A DNA stretch of 64,000 bases from Pseudisothecium myosuroides (GCA_951799445.1 OX637287.1:40143724-40207723), one strand, 5' to 3'. Shown: positions 24,054 through 36,530, counted from the stretch's first letter. Notes: generated from the sequence alone by a model not told the origin. Numbers and translations: made by a program.

Positions 24054-24187
24054 GGTAATTGCAAAGTAGACCAAGTCATCAAAAATAATTAAAAATAATC
24101 GCAAGGTAGTACCAACCTTGCCGCCTAAGGCTTGGTAGGTCCTAACCGACAATTATTTTTGATAACTTGGCTTGCTTTGCAATTACC
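24054..24187. mobile_element. Small MITE-like hairpin element, 134 bp
   Basis: The ends GGTAATTGCAAAGTAGACCA and (minus strand) GGTAATTGCAAAGCAAGCCA are inverted repeats that extend inward as AAGT(C/T)ATCAAAAATAATT. The element sits three bases after the 23751-24050 element and is essentially one hairpin. Confidence 0.65.
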
Positions 24188-24451
24188 TAGTCCATTTACT
24201 TGCAATGACAAATCAATTTTAAACTTGCTGAAAGTGAAATCAGAAACTTAGGAGCTGTTGTAGGTAATGAACATAGAAATGGAGTGAACAGGCGCACCTG
24301 GCGAATATTAATTCGACGAACATTCGGAAGCAGGGGCCCCCATTCGAACCTCTTCCGCAACGGTTTTCCCCGAATTCCCAGCCGCCCATCTCCGACAACG
24401 CTAGCTCCCCCAACTGAGCGTCACGGCATTCCCAGTGCGACCTCTCAATCC

Positions 24452-24458
24452 TATAAAG
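24452..24458 (+). promoter_or_regulatory. TATA box of the HMA gene
   Basis: TATAAAG lies 128 bp upstream of the ATG at 24580, in a GC-richer promoter region that follows AT-rich spacer. The spacing would put transcription start near 24480-24490. Confidence 0.5.
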
Positions 24459-24579
24459 CTTCGAAATCTCCACCTCCGCTTTCATTTCCAATTCCATTTT
24501 CATCGTTATTTGCAAACTGTTTGCACTGAGCTTTTCTGAGCAAGCCACGAACTGCACGAGCATTACATCGATCGCCACG

Positions 24580-25752
24580 ATGATGTCTGTTCAAGATGTA
24601 CGTAGCATCGTCACGATCACTTCAATTCGCTCCATCTGCATTGCAAGAATTTTTTAGTCTGTCGATTTGATCAATTAGGGGCTAAGTTACAAGTTGTTAA
24701 GTTAAGGAGTCACTAGACTTGGTTTCATGAAAACGGAACCGGCAATTCCCTTTCTCCGATCCCGATTGCGTTTTTTGAATTCTGTTTTTGCATATTGTAT
24801 TCTGAAAGCTGTTAGTACACATCCAGAAATTGAGATACCTAATAAGCAGTTCAAATTGTAGCTGGATTTGTAATTTAGGCGCCACTAGACTTGGTTCATG
24901 AGAACGGAACAATTCCCTTTCTCCCGATTGCGTTTTTTCAATTCTGTTTTTGAAGACTCTCGCTGTTAGTATACATCCAGAAATTGAGATACCATATAAT
25001 AAGCAGTTCAAATTGTAGCTGGATTTGTAACAGGAGCATGAGGAAATGCAGTTTACCTGCTGGGAAGCCACTTGAGAATTTACGGTACTTGAGTCGGTGT
25101 CGTCGCTGCTTTGATTCGGTATGATGAGTGATGACGGGAGATAGTGGCTCTATGTTTCTTGCAGCTCTTTTATGGAAACATGCAGCCTACTTGGATCACG
25201 CGAACAAAGAACGATTTCGTCCACAGCGACTATCAATTCAGCACCTACTCGGTTTCTGTAAGTCTCCAACTACTCCGAACGCCATATCCGCTTTCTGTTA
25301 CTACAAGTCATAGCCACTTGCTCTGAGCACTCTGTTTACTCCAAGTCCATAATTTCTCCCTTCGGGTTTAGCTATTTGACAAGCTTCTAAAGATTCCTTC
25401 GCCGTGATTCTGCGTCGCTGTGCAGGTGGTAGAGCTCAGTGTACCGCAGTGCTGCACAAGGAACTGCGAAAAGAAAATCAAGAACTGTCTCTTCAGAATT
25501 CAAGGTAAGCGTGCGTCTCAGTGTCTCTTACTAATTTTCTGATGGATTTTATGCCTTGTTAGTTCTTCGCTGGTTCTCCGGCTCATTCTCAGATGTTTTG
25601 CAAATGTAGGAGTCGATCAGGTCATTGTCGACTACCACAACCAGAAGGTGACTGTCACTGGTAACGCTTCCCAAGAAAAAATCTTGAAAGAGATCAAGAA
25701 GGTCAAGAAGCGTGCCAGAATATACATCCGAAAGCAATATGGCCAGCTTTGA
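24580..25752 (+). CDS. Small heavy-metal-associated (HMA) domain protein, 4 exons
   Basis: HMA domains bind soft metal ions such as copper or have been recruited to other partners; small plant HMA proteins act as chaperones or stress factors. Exons 24580-24597, 25165-25257, 25426-25504 and 25610-25752 join in phase to 110 aa. Residues 1-37 are non-conserved. The domain runs from about residue 38: VVELSVP, then CCTRNCEKKIKNC, GVDQVIVDYHNQKVTVTG, and the closing helix KILKEIKKVKKRARIY. The usual M-x-C-x-x-C metal loop is altered: cysteines fall at 46, 47 and 51, so the last pair is C-x3-C and the methionine is missing. Metal binding is therefore uncertain. There is no C-terminal CaaX box, unlike HIPP proteins. 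The very short first exon (6 codons) is supported by phase and a TATA box upstream. Confidence 0.75.
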
Positions 25753-26009
25753 AGATTGATATGAAGAATTGCCGCTGGAGAAAAGATAGAGAAAATTTGA
25801 AAGTTCAAAATTAGCATGACATAGAATTGGTAGAAGCCGCTAACGTTCTTTTCCAAATAAGAATTCTGACCTGGACTGTAAATTTAATATAGCTTGTGTC
25901 TTGTACTCGATTACTTGAAATCCTGGTTGTAAAGCTTCTGTAAATATTTGAATTGGTTGAAAGGCTTGGTTCAGGACACTGCCCGTTATACTTTTGCCAA
26001 TTGCATCGT

Positions 26010-26510
26010 CGCATCTCGTTCTCTGCTTCAGTGTCCTAGCCAGCAATATTTCCTGCAATATTCCCGGCTATGGCGGGGCCATGCCCAGTTAGAAAGTGTG
26101 GGCTAGCGCGCAGTCGATGCATCTGGAGCTTGGCGTCACACACTGCGCAATTCGCAATGAACACCATGAGCGAAACCCCGTCATGCATCAGAAAAATGTC
26201 TGGTCTTACTTCTGATTTCTGCCGTTATGCTTCTACGGATTGCGTCAGCTCATCCTTGAAGCTCTCGTCCTCTGTCTCAACAACCTCTCCAGTGCATTAT
26301 TTTCGACTATGGCTGTGCCATGCCCTGAGAGAAAAAAGCGAGAACCCGCGACCGATGCATCTGGAGCCTGGCTTCATTGAAACCGCAGATGGCGAAGAAT
26401 AAGGTGCTCTCACGCTGCACATTCTGCAATCAACACCACAGAGAAAAATCCAGCGTGCATCATCCAAACGCCTGATTCTCTGACGTTCTCGGCGCAGCTC
26501 CGACACACGC
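26010..26510. repeat. Diverged ~239-bp tandem duplication
   Basis: Two adjacent units share CTATGGC(G/T)G(G/T)GCCATGCCC (26068 and 26307), CGATGCATCTGGAGC(T/C)TGGC, a TTC(T/G)CAAT(G/C)AACACCA motif and a CTCTCGTC/CTCGTTCTCTG lead-in. The period is about 239 bp. The region is GC-rich for an intergenic stretch. I see no gene that explains it. Confidence 0.65.
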
Positions 26511-28945
26511 TTTCGCTTTGAATAATGCTGTCTGCATTATGAGATAGTTGCGCCTGCAGGTCTTTCTATCTTTTTCTGCACGCCAATGCTCTAAACTTAA
26601 TAAGCTGTCATGTGTCGGAGAGATCGCGTAAAGTTGTTAGATAGGAAAAGTTTGGCAGCATGACTACGCGGAACGTTGACAAAACGTTTGCCGTCAGCCC
26701 GTCATCTCTTCGACTCCATTTCCACGATGACGTCAAGGCACCGGATCTCGTCTGAACAAAACTACTGGCGATGTACTGAACTTAGTCAGAGAATCACTCT
26801 TTCCTATTTTACCGTCAGTTGGAGGCTACTGACGGAGCCTGCTTTTATTATTCAACTCAGGAGCAAGTACCAAGCCTAGCGAGTGGTGGACAGTCACACT
26901 GGAGCTCTTATTCTTCTTCGTTTTATCCGATCTCAAATTTATGACCTAGTCGGAGACCATGAGCAATCTTGTAGACTAAGTTGTATAGTAAGCTTACCAG
27001 ATGGAAAGAAAATATTATTTCAAACGCCAAAAGCCTCACTGCGTGGCCATCCGTCCGGCGTGGAGGCCAATGCAGCAGTGCACTTGACTCAGCAACCAGG
27101 TTTTCAGCTTCTCATTTCACAACTTGCCATTCCCCGTGTGCATTATGTATCCGCATTGTCGGGAACGAGGTCCGCAATAACAGAATATCGCGCAACATGC
27201 ACATGTATATAAATACAAAGTATGCAAGTCATGCAAGTAAAACATTAGTGTAATAGTGTTCCAGAGTGCAGGAAATGGGCACAGAGTCATGTCAGGCGCA
27301 TAGAAGGTTAGAACCTTGTTGCATTTCAACAAAAGTGGAGGCACATGAATGATTGGCCTGTCTGGAATCAGTTTTGTGCTTGTCCACATCTGATTCTTGA
27401 AATTCGCAACCGCAGGACGGCGCAAGCGAACAGCACCGCTGAAAGCGCGTCGCGAAGAAAATGCATTTAATTAATGCTATAAAAGTGGATATCACGTGAA
27501 TTGCTGGTGTCCACTACCGTCACTCAATGCTGCCGTCATGTTATGGTTGTGCATTTATAACTGTAAGATTCATTCCGTGCACTAGAATTTTACATGATTC
27601 GCGTCCAAGAGAGTCGGAGTTCGCATTTCTTGTCTTGGACTCTTGTACTCCTAGGGATTCCTTCCCGATCCGTGCTCTTGGAGGGCGCCACGATGCGGAA
27701 AATCTGATGAGCGCGTAATTTGCGTTGCGAATAACTGCCTAATGTTTGCATTGTTAGCCTTAACTGTGTTATAAACTTGTTCCACGGCGATGGAGGCGCC
27801 GGAGAGGAATATAGACAAGCCGATTGTTTCTCTTTACACAGAATACAGTTGAGCATCTCATCGAACTTTTAGCGACATTAGGTTTTGAAGAGGAAATCTC
27901 GATGAGTGAGGTAAGATGGCAAGAGGAAGAAGCTGTGTGGCGGTCGGAGAGTGTTTAGGACGACGTTTCTTGTTTTAGATGCGTCTGATTGCGGTTGCAT
28001 GGGAGTTAGAAACTGCATGTCAAATTTCAGTATGGGAGCAGTTCAGTTTTCTTTGTGCAGAGAGTTTCCAGATGTGCCACAGTCAGTGTCGTAAATGTTG
28101 CCCCATACGCACGAAATCCGTGGCAATATTGGCATCGTAAAATTCGGTTCATAGTGCCAGGTCCATTGCGAGGTTGTTCGATTTGCGAGCTGCTATGCCC
28201 GATAATGCCGGAGCCAGAAGCTTCGTCAAGAAATTGTTAACAGAATCCTATCTCTACGTGTCGTCTGAATAGCTTCGCATGTGGCAAAAGCCAATGCACA
28301 GGAATACCGGGGATTTAGCACTAAGCTTCATCAGGAGAAGGTATATTCGGCCGAGCTGCGGGGACCGGATTACCGGAAGCCCTGCTGATATCCCTCACTT
28401 ATTTTCGGAAAATCCGCCACGATGGTGTTCTGATTTAGTATCATTTCAGAATTTCCAAGTTCCCGCGTGTTAAGTAATCTCCGACTGTAGGAGGTGCGCT
28501 GCCCCGCAGCGAAGTTCTTTATTAACCAAGGAGTCCGTTTTCCGGCTTGTAAGTTAGAGTTCCTGCCGAAGAAGATGGGAGCATGCTGCCGTTTGGTCTC
28601 TTGTTACCCCGATTTGTCTTCTTCCACCGCTGTCCGTCCAATCGGCTCTCTTTCAACGAACTAAACAAGGAAAGGCAAGCGCGAGGGGAAGGGAAGCTAT
28701 AGGTACATTGTGCGTGTTGTGCAATCATGTGATTGTTGCATCTGCCATTCCGCCTTGTTGATGTTCGTGAGAAGATCGCTCTCAATGTTACTGCATGCGC
28801 AAGTGCGAAATTTTTTCACTCTTTAGAATCTCCTTGTCCTTGGCTCTTTCGTAGAGGCGACGCAAATTGCTATTGTCGTGAGACTATCTCAAGATTCGCC
28901 CCTATTGCACGTAGTTTGTTCCTTTGTGGTGAAGTTGTGTTTTTT
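26511..28945. other. GC-moderate intergenic region, no recognised gene
   Basis: Base composition is closer to genic than to the AT-rich spacer, but every open frame is short and none resembles a family I know. It may hold upstream promoter and leader sequence of the kinase gene, or an unrecognised or decayed gene. Confidence 0.35.
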
Positions 28946-29208
28946 CGGCACCGAATCGAGTTTGAAAGTTCCGATCGAGATACACCTATGGACTTGTTAG
29001 AGTCTTAGCTCCGAGCATGTTCTTCAAAAGTAGCAAGAGAAGGATGTTCAAATTACATTGTAGTTCTTAGTATGGGATTCGAAAGAGAGTTCCGATCGGG
29101 ACGCACAGATGTATTCTTTAGAGAGTCTTAGCTCCGATCATGTTCTTCGCAGATAGAAGGAGGAGGATATTTTGAATTAGTGTAGTTCTCAGTAGGACTC
29201 AAAACGGC
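28946..29208 (+). repeat. 121-bp tandem duplication upstream of the kinase gene
   Basis: AGTTCCGATCGAGA at 28967 and AGTTCCGATCGGG at 29088 mark two units 121 bp apart. Each also holds GAGTCTTAGCTCCGA(G/T)CATG, GTTCTTC, an AGAAGGA(G/T)GAT purine stretch and TGTAGTTCT(T/C)AGTA. The block lies 340-600 bp before the kinase ATG, in promoter or 5' UTR position. Confidence 0.75.
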
Positions 29209-29549
29209 ACCACAAGCACATTGTTAGAAATTCAGTGGGACCGCCATTGCCGGGGACTGATGGTGTTGGATGGCGAGGATCATCGTGCCGCAACGAGGAA
29301 GTCGCTGGGCTTGCTCAAATTAGTTCTTCGGGAAAGGCGCATGGCCGCCATCGCTCGCTTCCTATCTTCGATTTGATACTGGTCTGCAGCATTAATTGCG
29401 GCCGATCGGGTAGGTCGTGTCATGTATGGTGGTTCAGCTTCCTTATGCGGCCGGTGAGGCCTTCATAAATTTCTGGTGTGTTAGGCTTTATGTCCGTGCC
29501 ACTGTGATTCAGTTGGTGATAGAACCTCTGACTCGGGACAGCGTACGGG

Positions 29550-31315
29550 ATGGCGTGGTGTTTTTCATGCTGTCGATCTCAGTCGAAGGAGAACGAATTC
29601 AAGGACTTCAAGGGCCAGGAGCAGTTCAAGGAAGTCTTCGAGCAATGCTCGACAGCTTCTTCGGAGACTGGATCTCTGCGCAGCAGCCGAAATGGATATC
29701 AAAATGCGTTTGGAAACGCGACCAAGGCGGAGTCGCACGAACCGGGAGCGGAGATTTTCACAATGGCAGAGATGAACTACGCAACTTCCAATTGGTCTAC
29801 GTCGAATAAAATCGGCCAGGGGGGATTTGGTATGGTGTATAAAGGCAAACTCAGGGATGGAAGATTGGTGGCTATCAAGCGCGGCAGGAAGGACGCTTAT
29901 GCGCATCGACTGTCCGCGGAGTTTCGGACAGAGGTGGAAATGTTGTCTCAGGTTTGTTTCCCGTTCTAAAGAATAGGTCTGGATTGGTGCTAGAGCTTCG
30001 AAAAGCGTAGATCGAAAGAGTCTCTTTCTTTTGATTCTTCTGCCTTTTGAGTTGATAGTACACAAATTCCTGAAAAGTGGCATTTCTTTTGCGCAGCTCC
30101 TGCTACTCAATTCGAGGTTTGTATTTTTGAAACAAGTGCGATGTTTAGATTTGTCACAGTGACTTCTTGTGTTACCTCATTGACCTAGTTGACCTAGTTG
30201 ACCTAAGTATGAAAATTTGAATAAGCGTTCAATATAATTTTTCCATTGCTAGAGTGTAACGAAGTGGCCTAACCAATGCTTTCTTGTCGCAGGTGGATCA
30301 TTTGAACCTCGTGAAACTGATCGGCTATTTGGAAGAAGGCTCGGAACGTATTCTAGTCGTAGAGTTCGTATCGAATGGCAACCTCGGTGAGCATATAGAT
30401 GGGACATACGGGAAACCACTCGACATAAGCACTCGGTTAGATATTGCGATAGACATTGCACATGCACTGACATATCTACATTTGTATGCCGATCGACCGA
30501 TCATACACAGGGATATCAAGTCGTCCAACATTCTCCTCACGGACAAGTGTCGGGCGAAGGTTGCTGATTTCGGGTTTTCCCGCGTTGGGCCGTCCACCGA
30601 TGCCGGGGCCACTCATGTGTCAACCCAAGTGAAAGGCACTGCAGGTCAGTGTCCACGTCGCATTAGGTCGATTTTCTGTAGCTATTTTCTGATATTTCTC
30701 CTTTGAAATCGTACATTTTCTGTAACCCTATGCTTCAATGTCGATCTGCATTTTTAACAGGGAGTATTCGGTTAGGGTATTGTAAATGCTTCAAGTACTG
30801 AGGATTGACTCATGGCGAATGCAGGTTATCTGGATCCAGAATACCTAAACTCCTATCAGCTGCATACCAAGAGTGATGTTTATTCGTTCGGCATTTTACT
30901 CATAGAGCTATTTACTGGCAGGCGGCCAATTGATTTGAAGAGGACCAGTGATGAACGTGTGACTGTCAGATGGGCTTTTAAGAAGTTTATAGAAGGGAAG
31001 GTGATCGAAATCCTCGACCCTAAAATCGAGAAAACACCAGCTGCAATGAGCATCATTGATCGCTTGGCTGAGCTCGCATTTGCTTGTTCGGCGCCCACAA
31101 AAGCAGACCGGCCCACCATGAAAAAGACAGCTGAGGTTCTTTGGGACATTCGGAAGGACTATATAGCAGCAAATCAGGAGGCTCAGGAGGCTCAGGAGGC
31201 TAAGTCTAAGGCGAATAGGGTAGAAAACATACGGCATGGAAGTGCTCGAAACAGCGCGGTTGAAGCCGATCAGTTTGCTCTTCAAGCATCCGGTCGACGT
31301 AAAAGTAGGGGTTAA
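29550..31315 (+). CDS. CRCK-like receptor-like cytoplasmic kinase, 3 exons
   Basis: This is a serine/threonine kinase of the plant receptor-like cytoplasmic family, closest in character to calmodulin-binding CRCKs. These relay signals from membrane receptors in immunity and stress. Exons 29550-29951, 30293-30644 and 30825-31315 join in phase to 414 aa. There is no transmembrane segment; cysteines at 4, 7 and 8 could be lipidated for membrane attachment. Kinase motifs in order: glycine loop GQGGFG 89-94, catalytic lysine 110 in VAIK, EFRTEVEMLSQ helix, HRDIKSSN with catalytic Asp 208, DFG 226-228, and activation segment GTAGYLDPEY. All key residues are present, so it should be active. The tail has a short EAQ repeat (three 9-base units near 31176-31202) and a basic end. 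The calmodulin-binding assignment rests on overall resemblance only. Confidence 0.85.
30180..30203 (+). promoter_or_regulatory. Three tandem W-boxes in kinase intron 1
   Basis: TTGACC occurs three times at 9-bp spacing (30180, 30189, 30198) as TTGACCTAG units. TTGAC(C/T) is the WRKY factor binding site. Clusters of it mark defence-responsive genes, which suits an RLCK. It lies in intron 1, 110 bp before exon 2. Confidence 0.5.
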
Positions 31316-34300
31316 GCGATGCCCATGTCCTCTACATACCGTCCTGCAAGTAACCTTAGACGAGATGCTCAGAGGGTTTTGTTGCTTTTCAAGAAGGGAG
31401 TGAAAGCATGAACTTTCTGTCTGTTCTGAAGAAGGCGTGGCCATTTTAGGGAGGTCCACGATTGACGAACTACGGCCGTCAGGATCCTCTTGATTAGAGC
31501 AGCTCCTTAACAGGTTCGTCTGATAGGCTCCATACCCATACCTCGAGTGCAGCACTGGAATTTACAGCAGGACTAACTTACCCAAGCTTTTAAATCAGTG
31601 CTGCAGCACTCGGTTCATTAATTTAGTACGAGTTTCACAGATCCCGAGTACAGGCGGAAGTTGTCAGTTCAACAAATCAATGGAAATGCAGCGATTGTAA
31701 GAATAACTTCGAGGAAGAGATTTGTGGTTCTTGGGAACGACCTGTACTCATCTTTATTAGCAAGCAATAATAAGTAACAAACCGTTGATGACCATCATAT
31801 GCAGATTCCAGCCTGTTCGTATGAATCTCTGAGTTTTATTCTCAATTGCGCATGAAGTGGTTCAGTAGATAATTAGCCGGCTTCCACAAAGAGGTTGCTC
31901 TTGCATCTCTTGTTCACTGCAGTTCGTTCAACGGTTCCACAGAGGTCAGTGTAGGCACAGAAAGGCACCATCGGCACAAAATTAATCAGTTCCTTGATTC
32001 AGAGCGAAAGTAGGTGTACCCGATTAGGTGTTTGAAACTAGGTAAGTCTGAATGTGTTTATTGCATCCATTTTAGAACAAAAATTTTGTGAAAAAACTTA
32101 AGTCTGAAGTGCTTTAGAAATTCTTGACAATAGGTAGATTTTGTTATCCAACATAAGTGTATTAAGGTTTACATTCAAATGTATTTAGGTTCAAACACCC
32201 AATTGGTGCTCCTACCATAATCTTATTTCATGCAATGTCAATAGGCTCAATTCAAGTAACATTATTATCATTTTTCTTTCTTGGACACAAGATTTTGCAT
32301 TGTTAGCTTTATAGTTCCATAAATTGCACTAGAGTGTGTTTTGAGTGTTGTTTACCAAGCTAGAAATTGTACTAGAAATTAAATTTATACATTTCTTTTG
32401 AACAAAAATTGTATGCCTAAGCTTTTATACCAATGGATGTAGTACATGCAATTAGAATTGATATAAGGTAAGGAAACCTAAAATCATCTAAAGTTGTATT
32501 GAACACAATATCTGTTGGATTTTATTGGGAGTTGATAGGAGATTTTAAATTCTCTAAGCATGCATATTTTAGATATCATATGAACAATCAATGAATTATC
32601 AAAGGGTTGAAGATAGGTGTACCAAAAAATGATCCAAGATTTCTATGAATACAAGTTCTATTTTTTAAGGAAAGGCAAGAATCTATGGAGGTTGATTTTA
32701 GAAATATATCACAATTTGGTTTCTCATACCCTAATGAGTTAACAATGTTTTGTAGAGAGCACAAGTGTAATTTCTATAATACATAATATTCTTGAATATG
32801 GAGGGTCAAGGGGTTGTCTACAATGTTACTATTGTACATTTTACTCATAGTACAACGGCCTCACAATTAATGGGCAAGCTTGCATTTAAGATTTTCTTTA
32901 TTGAAGTAAGACTTCTTTACATGGGAAGCATATGGTCCCTGTCTTTAAGTTGGAGAATATTATGTACACAAAATAGTGAAATTAGGTTGCCTTAACAATT
33001 AGGTTGCCTTACCTAAAAATATTACCCCACAACTCATTGCTTGTTTATATGGAAGTGCATGCAACTCTTTGAACCACACCTTAAACTATTGCACCAACCT
33101 ATGCCACATATAGTTTTAGATTGATGAAAATTATTGCATCCCTATACAATGTAAGTAATAAATACTTGTGTATTGTAAAATGTCAAGATTTTTGTAAGGT
33201 GCAACCTAAATTCACTATTCAATGGAATATACTCTTGCTAAGCACCCAAGTCATTCCGTCTTATAGGCCCACCAAAGTAAGACTATCAACATGTAAAATA
33301 GATTCTTGCCTTCACTTACGCAGATGCACAATAACCTTATCCAAGTGAATCCACTCAATGTATTGCCTTCTTTTATAAAGATTAACATCAAATTCAAAAA
33401 ATGAAGAATTGAAAAATTACTAAGCATAAGAACAAATAGATTCTAAAAATTAGGAAAAGACTATAGAATATAATTTTTCCATTTGGCTGTTTTTGATTTG
33501 GAGACCTTGGTTTTGAAAATTTTGGATGTAGCATACATCTTTCCTACCCTTGAAATCGTTGATTGCATAGTGTACCGTTTGTCCTTGCACGTTTATGTTG
33601 GACAAACAATTTTAGAGTTTTAGGGGTCTTTGGCCAAAGAAAACACGGCAGAAGATGAGGCAACGAAGGTGGAGCTTGCTTGGAAGCAATGCAATCTCTT
33701 GGACTTATTAGAACATCTCTAATGCGAAGACATAAACAAGTACAATATCTACATTTTGAAGCGGAGGTATGCATCCCTCATTCCATTCTTGTGACTTTTG
33801 GGGAAAAAAAATGACCCACTGCAAAGCCATCAATCCAAACCTCAAATGAACATTTCCTTACTATAGAAAGGAGAGGAAAAGATTCTACATATAATAAAGA
33901 CCTTTCATGCAGTTGGTAGAATGGTGGCCCAGTTGACTACTTGTTTGCCCATTAATTTCTGATGAGAGTCATCTTCATTGTTTCCACAATGGAGTTCGTT
34001 TCCTCAAAAGATTTATGATGATTTCAAAGGAGTAAATTTACATGAGACAAAGGCGATATGGTGGCAATTTGTCTGATCACGGCGGTTTATCGGTGCTTTG
34101 TTTTCTCACGAGACGCCGCACTGTGAAAACGAGAAAGAGCGAGGGTGTACGCTTCGATGCCGTTTGAAAATCATGTTTTGGGAGCTTTAGGTTCCGCTTT
34201 TTGGGTTTTCCAAAACATTATCTTCAAAAATGATCTTCAAACAAGAAAGAGCGCGTATGTACGCGTATTCGGGTTTCAACTCTGGTTGACAGAGGCTGAG

Positions 34301-34642
34301 ATGTAAGTTGAGTGGAGCATCTGACGTGAACGTCAACAGAAAGGAAGAAGATCGGAGCAGCAAGAGGCACTCACCCAACCACACGGAAGCGCTGCCGAAA
34401 AGGGGCGTGCAAACGGTGGTCTCGCCACGAAAAATAGAGGTCGTCGATTGCAAACCATACACCCCAAATTCCCCCAAAACGAAACCGATGTCTCCAAATC
34501 ACAAACGGCCAAACGGTAAAATTGTATTCCATGAGACATGGAAGACGCAAATTCATCCTTCACGTGACAGGAAGCTTCAAAACTTTACTGATCCCGATAA
34601 GAAACATGTAAAATAAGCCTCTTTCAAGGTCCAAAGCTTCCT
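31316..34642. other. Kinase 3' flank, AT-rich spacer, and RPL18a 3' flank
   Basis: 31316-32030 is moderately GC-rich and probably contains the kinase 3' UTR. 32030-33500 is AT-rich with no gene. 33500-34642 is more balanced and holds overlapping open frames of 76-102 codons on both strands (for example 34308-34616 on the plus strand) that resemble nothing known. Part of it may be the 3' UTR of RPL18a. Confidence 0.4.
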
Positions 34643-36392
34643 CTACACGAAGGTGTTGGGCCTGGAAGCCTTGTAGGTGGTCTTCAGGCTCCTGGTGGGA
34701 GGGCGGATCTTGCGGTAGGTCAGAGGGAACTTGATCTTGGAGTTATGGAACTGCTTGGTGTTCTCACGCTTGCAGAGCGACACGGGAATGGTGGCCGTCT
34801 TGATGATCTGGATGCAGGGCGAGCGCACGCGGTGACGAGACGCCATCTCGTCGTACATCTGCTCCACGGCTCCATTGAGAGTGAGGTCACGGTACTCCTT
34901 GTACATGTTGTGGTACCCGGTCCGACTCTGGTAGCGCACCCAGATACCGTAGTTCTTGATGGTCGTGGGGTACTTCTCAAAAATCTGAAATATCAACATG
35001 CTATTGGTTAGTACCAAGCTGTCTCTGATCATAACTTCAATAGGAATTCTTCTGACTAGTGCATATGATTTGCATTCTTTAATAAACAAGACACTCTACT
35101 ACCTGTAAATGCGAATGCCCTGAAAGATCTAGCATTGGACTCCCGTGCCCAAGAGACCTGCGTAACTATGCTCCCAGGTTCTACAAAATGACTATTACGT
35201 TCTCTGCATTTGCGAACATAAACCACAACGAGTTGATCTGAACTAAGGTAGGGAACCGTTTCTCGTAGGGGTCATTCCCGTCCGTTGAAAAGTAAATCTA
35301 TTTACAATGTAAGTGTAGGTTCACACGAATAGAAAGAAATGAGATACTTCCAAGTTCGCCTAGTTTCTATCACAGTCAAAGGTGCTCTCATGACATACAT
35401 CGTGATGTAACACTCGCAGCTTAAAAGAGGTCTAGGCTGATGATTGAGACCTTACTATTTCAAACTTCAACAATTTATAACATATTCATACTGCGTTAAA
35501 ATCCAAATTAACAAAATTTCCATTCTAATCCAGGAAATCACTCGAAACAGAAGAAGCTACGGCAATGGATTCCATACACTTATCTGCACCCCTCAAAAGC
35601 ACTACTGTATCTAATGCTTCTATTAAGATATCACAAGGATCAAGTAAGCCGTGTGAAGTACCTCGTTGATGGCAAGAAGTTGACCGTGGGACTTCTTGAC
35701 CTTCTGCAACTTCCTGAGGAAGTACCTGAGCAAGACAATCATGCAAATTAAGCTAGGAAGGCACACAAAGAGGACAATGAGGAAGATGCTAACCATCGCT
35801 GTTCCAGTGCCTGTAACCAGCGCCCATACGACTAACCGCGTATCAATTTCATAAGCCATCCCTTTCCTTCACCCCTGCACCTCGCAATTGCGATGCATAC
35901 CCACAAATTCTAAAAAAATTCTAAAATATGAAATATTTCACAAGTTTGAAATGATGTAATACCAGAACTTAGACTTGCCGCGCACTTCGTCGGTCGCCCA
36001 CAACTTCATCCGGTACGCCTTTGGGGTTGGCTTGACCGGGGTCGGAAGGGCCCGCCCCACAACCTGGTACTGGTGAAACTGTTTCAAAAAATAAAAATAA
36101 AAAATGAAATCATCAGGAACCGCAAGACCAAGAACACTAACCCTAAACTGTCACCTTTAACAAGATTTTCCGCGGCAGACATCGCGATCCCTAATGAGGA
36201 AAGTCGGCAAACCGCAAGGCTTCTCCACTCCGAAGAACGCATCCAGATATCGAAGCTGATAATAGTGCATTCCGACATTGGCGACACAACCAAAACCCAA
36301 TCGCATAAACCCTAACAAAAATTGAGCAATATCTTTTAGGGATTTAAGAAACAGCGGGTACAGAGGAGAGGATTGCGTACCCGGAAAACCAT
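34643..36392 (-). CDS. RPL18A: 60S ribosomal protein L18a (eL20), 4 exons
   Basis: A structural component of the cytosolic large ribosomal subunit. On the minus strand the exons are 36392-36381 (MVFR), 36078-35963, 35725-35662 and 34984-34643, joining in phase to 177 aa, the usual length. The sequence follows the family throughout: [94 protein letters not shown], and a basic C-terminus ending NTFV. A first exon of four codons is typical of plant L18a genes. Nothing suggests damage. Its promoter side is crowded by a pogo-like transposon ending about 210 bp upstream of the start codon. Confidence 0.95.
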
Positions 36393-36522
36393 GGTGGCGT
36401 GCTGGGGATGCCGAAACGCGAAGCAAGCCAACGATTAGCGCCTCTGTCTCCCAAACCAACCCACACAAAGAGAGCGCGAGAGGGTAACGAAAGAGGACTT
36501 TCAAGGGAGCCGCTCCGAAACC

Positions 36523-36530
36523 TAGGGTTT
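36523..36530 (-). promoter_or_regulatory. Telo-box AAACCCTA in the RPL18a promoter
   Basis: On the minus strand AAACCCTA lies about 130 bp before the RPL18a ATG. The telo-box is a hallmark of plant ribosomal-protein promoters. It survives between the start codon and the transposon inserted at 36603. Confidence 0.6.

Noticed and set aside
34308..34616. 102-codon plus-strand open frame overlapping a 96-codon minus-strand frame
   Set aside because: No known motif, overlapping frames on both strands, and position in the likely 3' flank of RPL18a. Composition alone can explain it.
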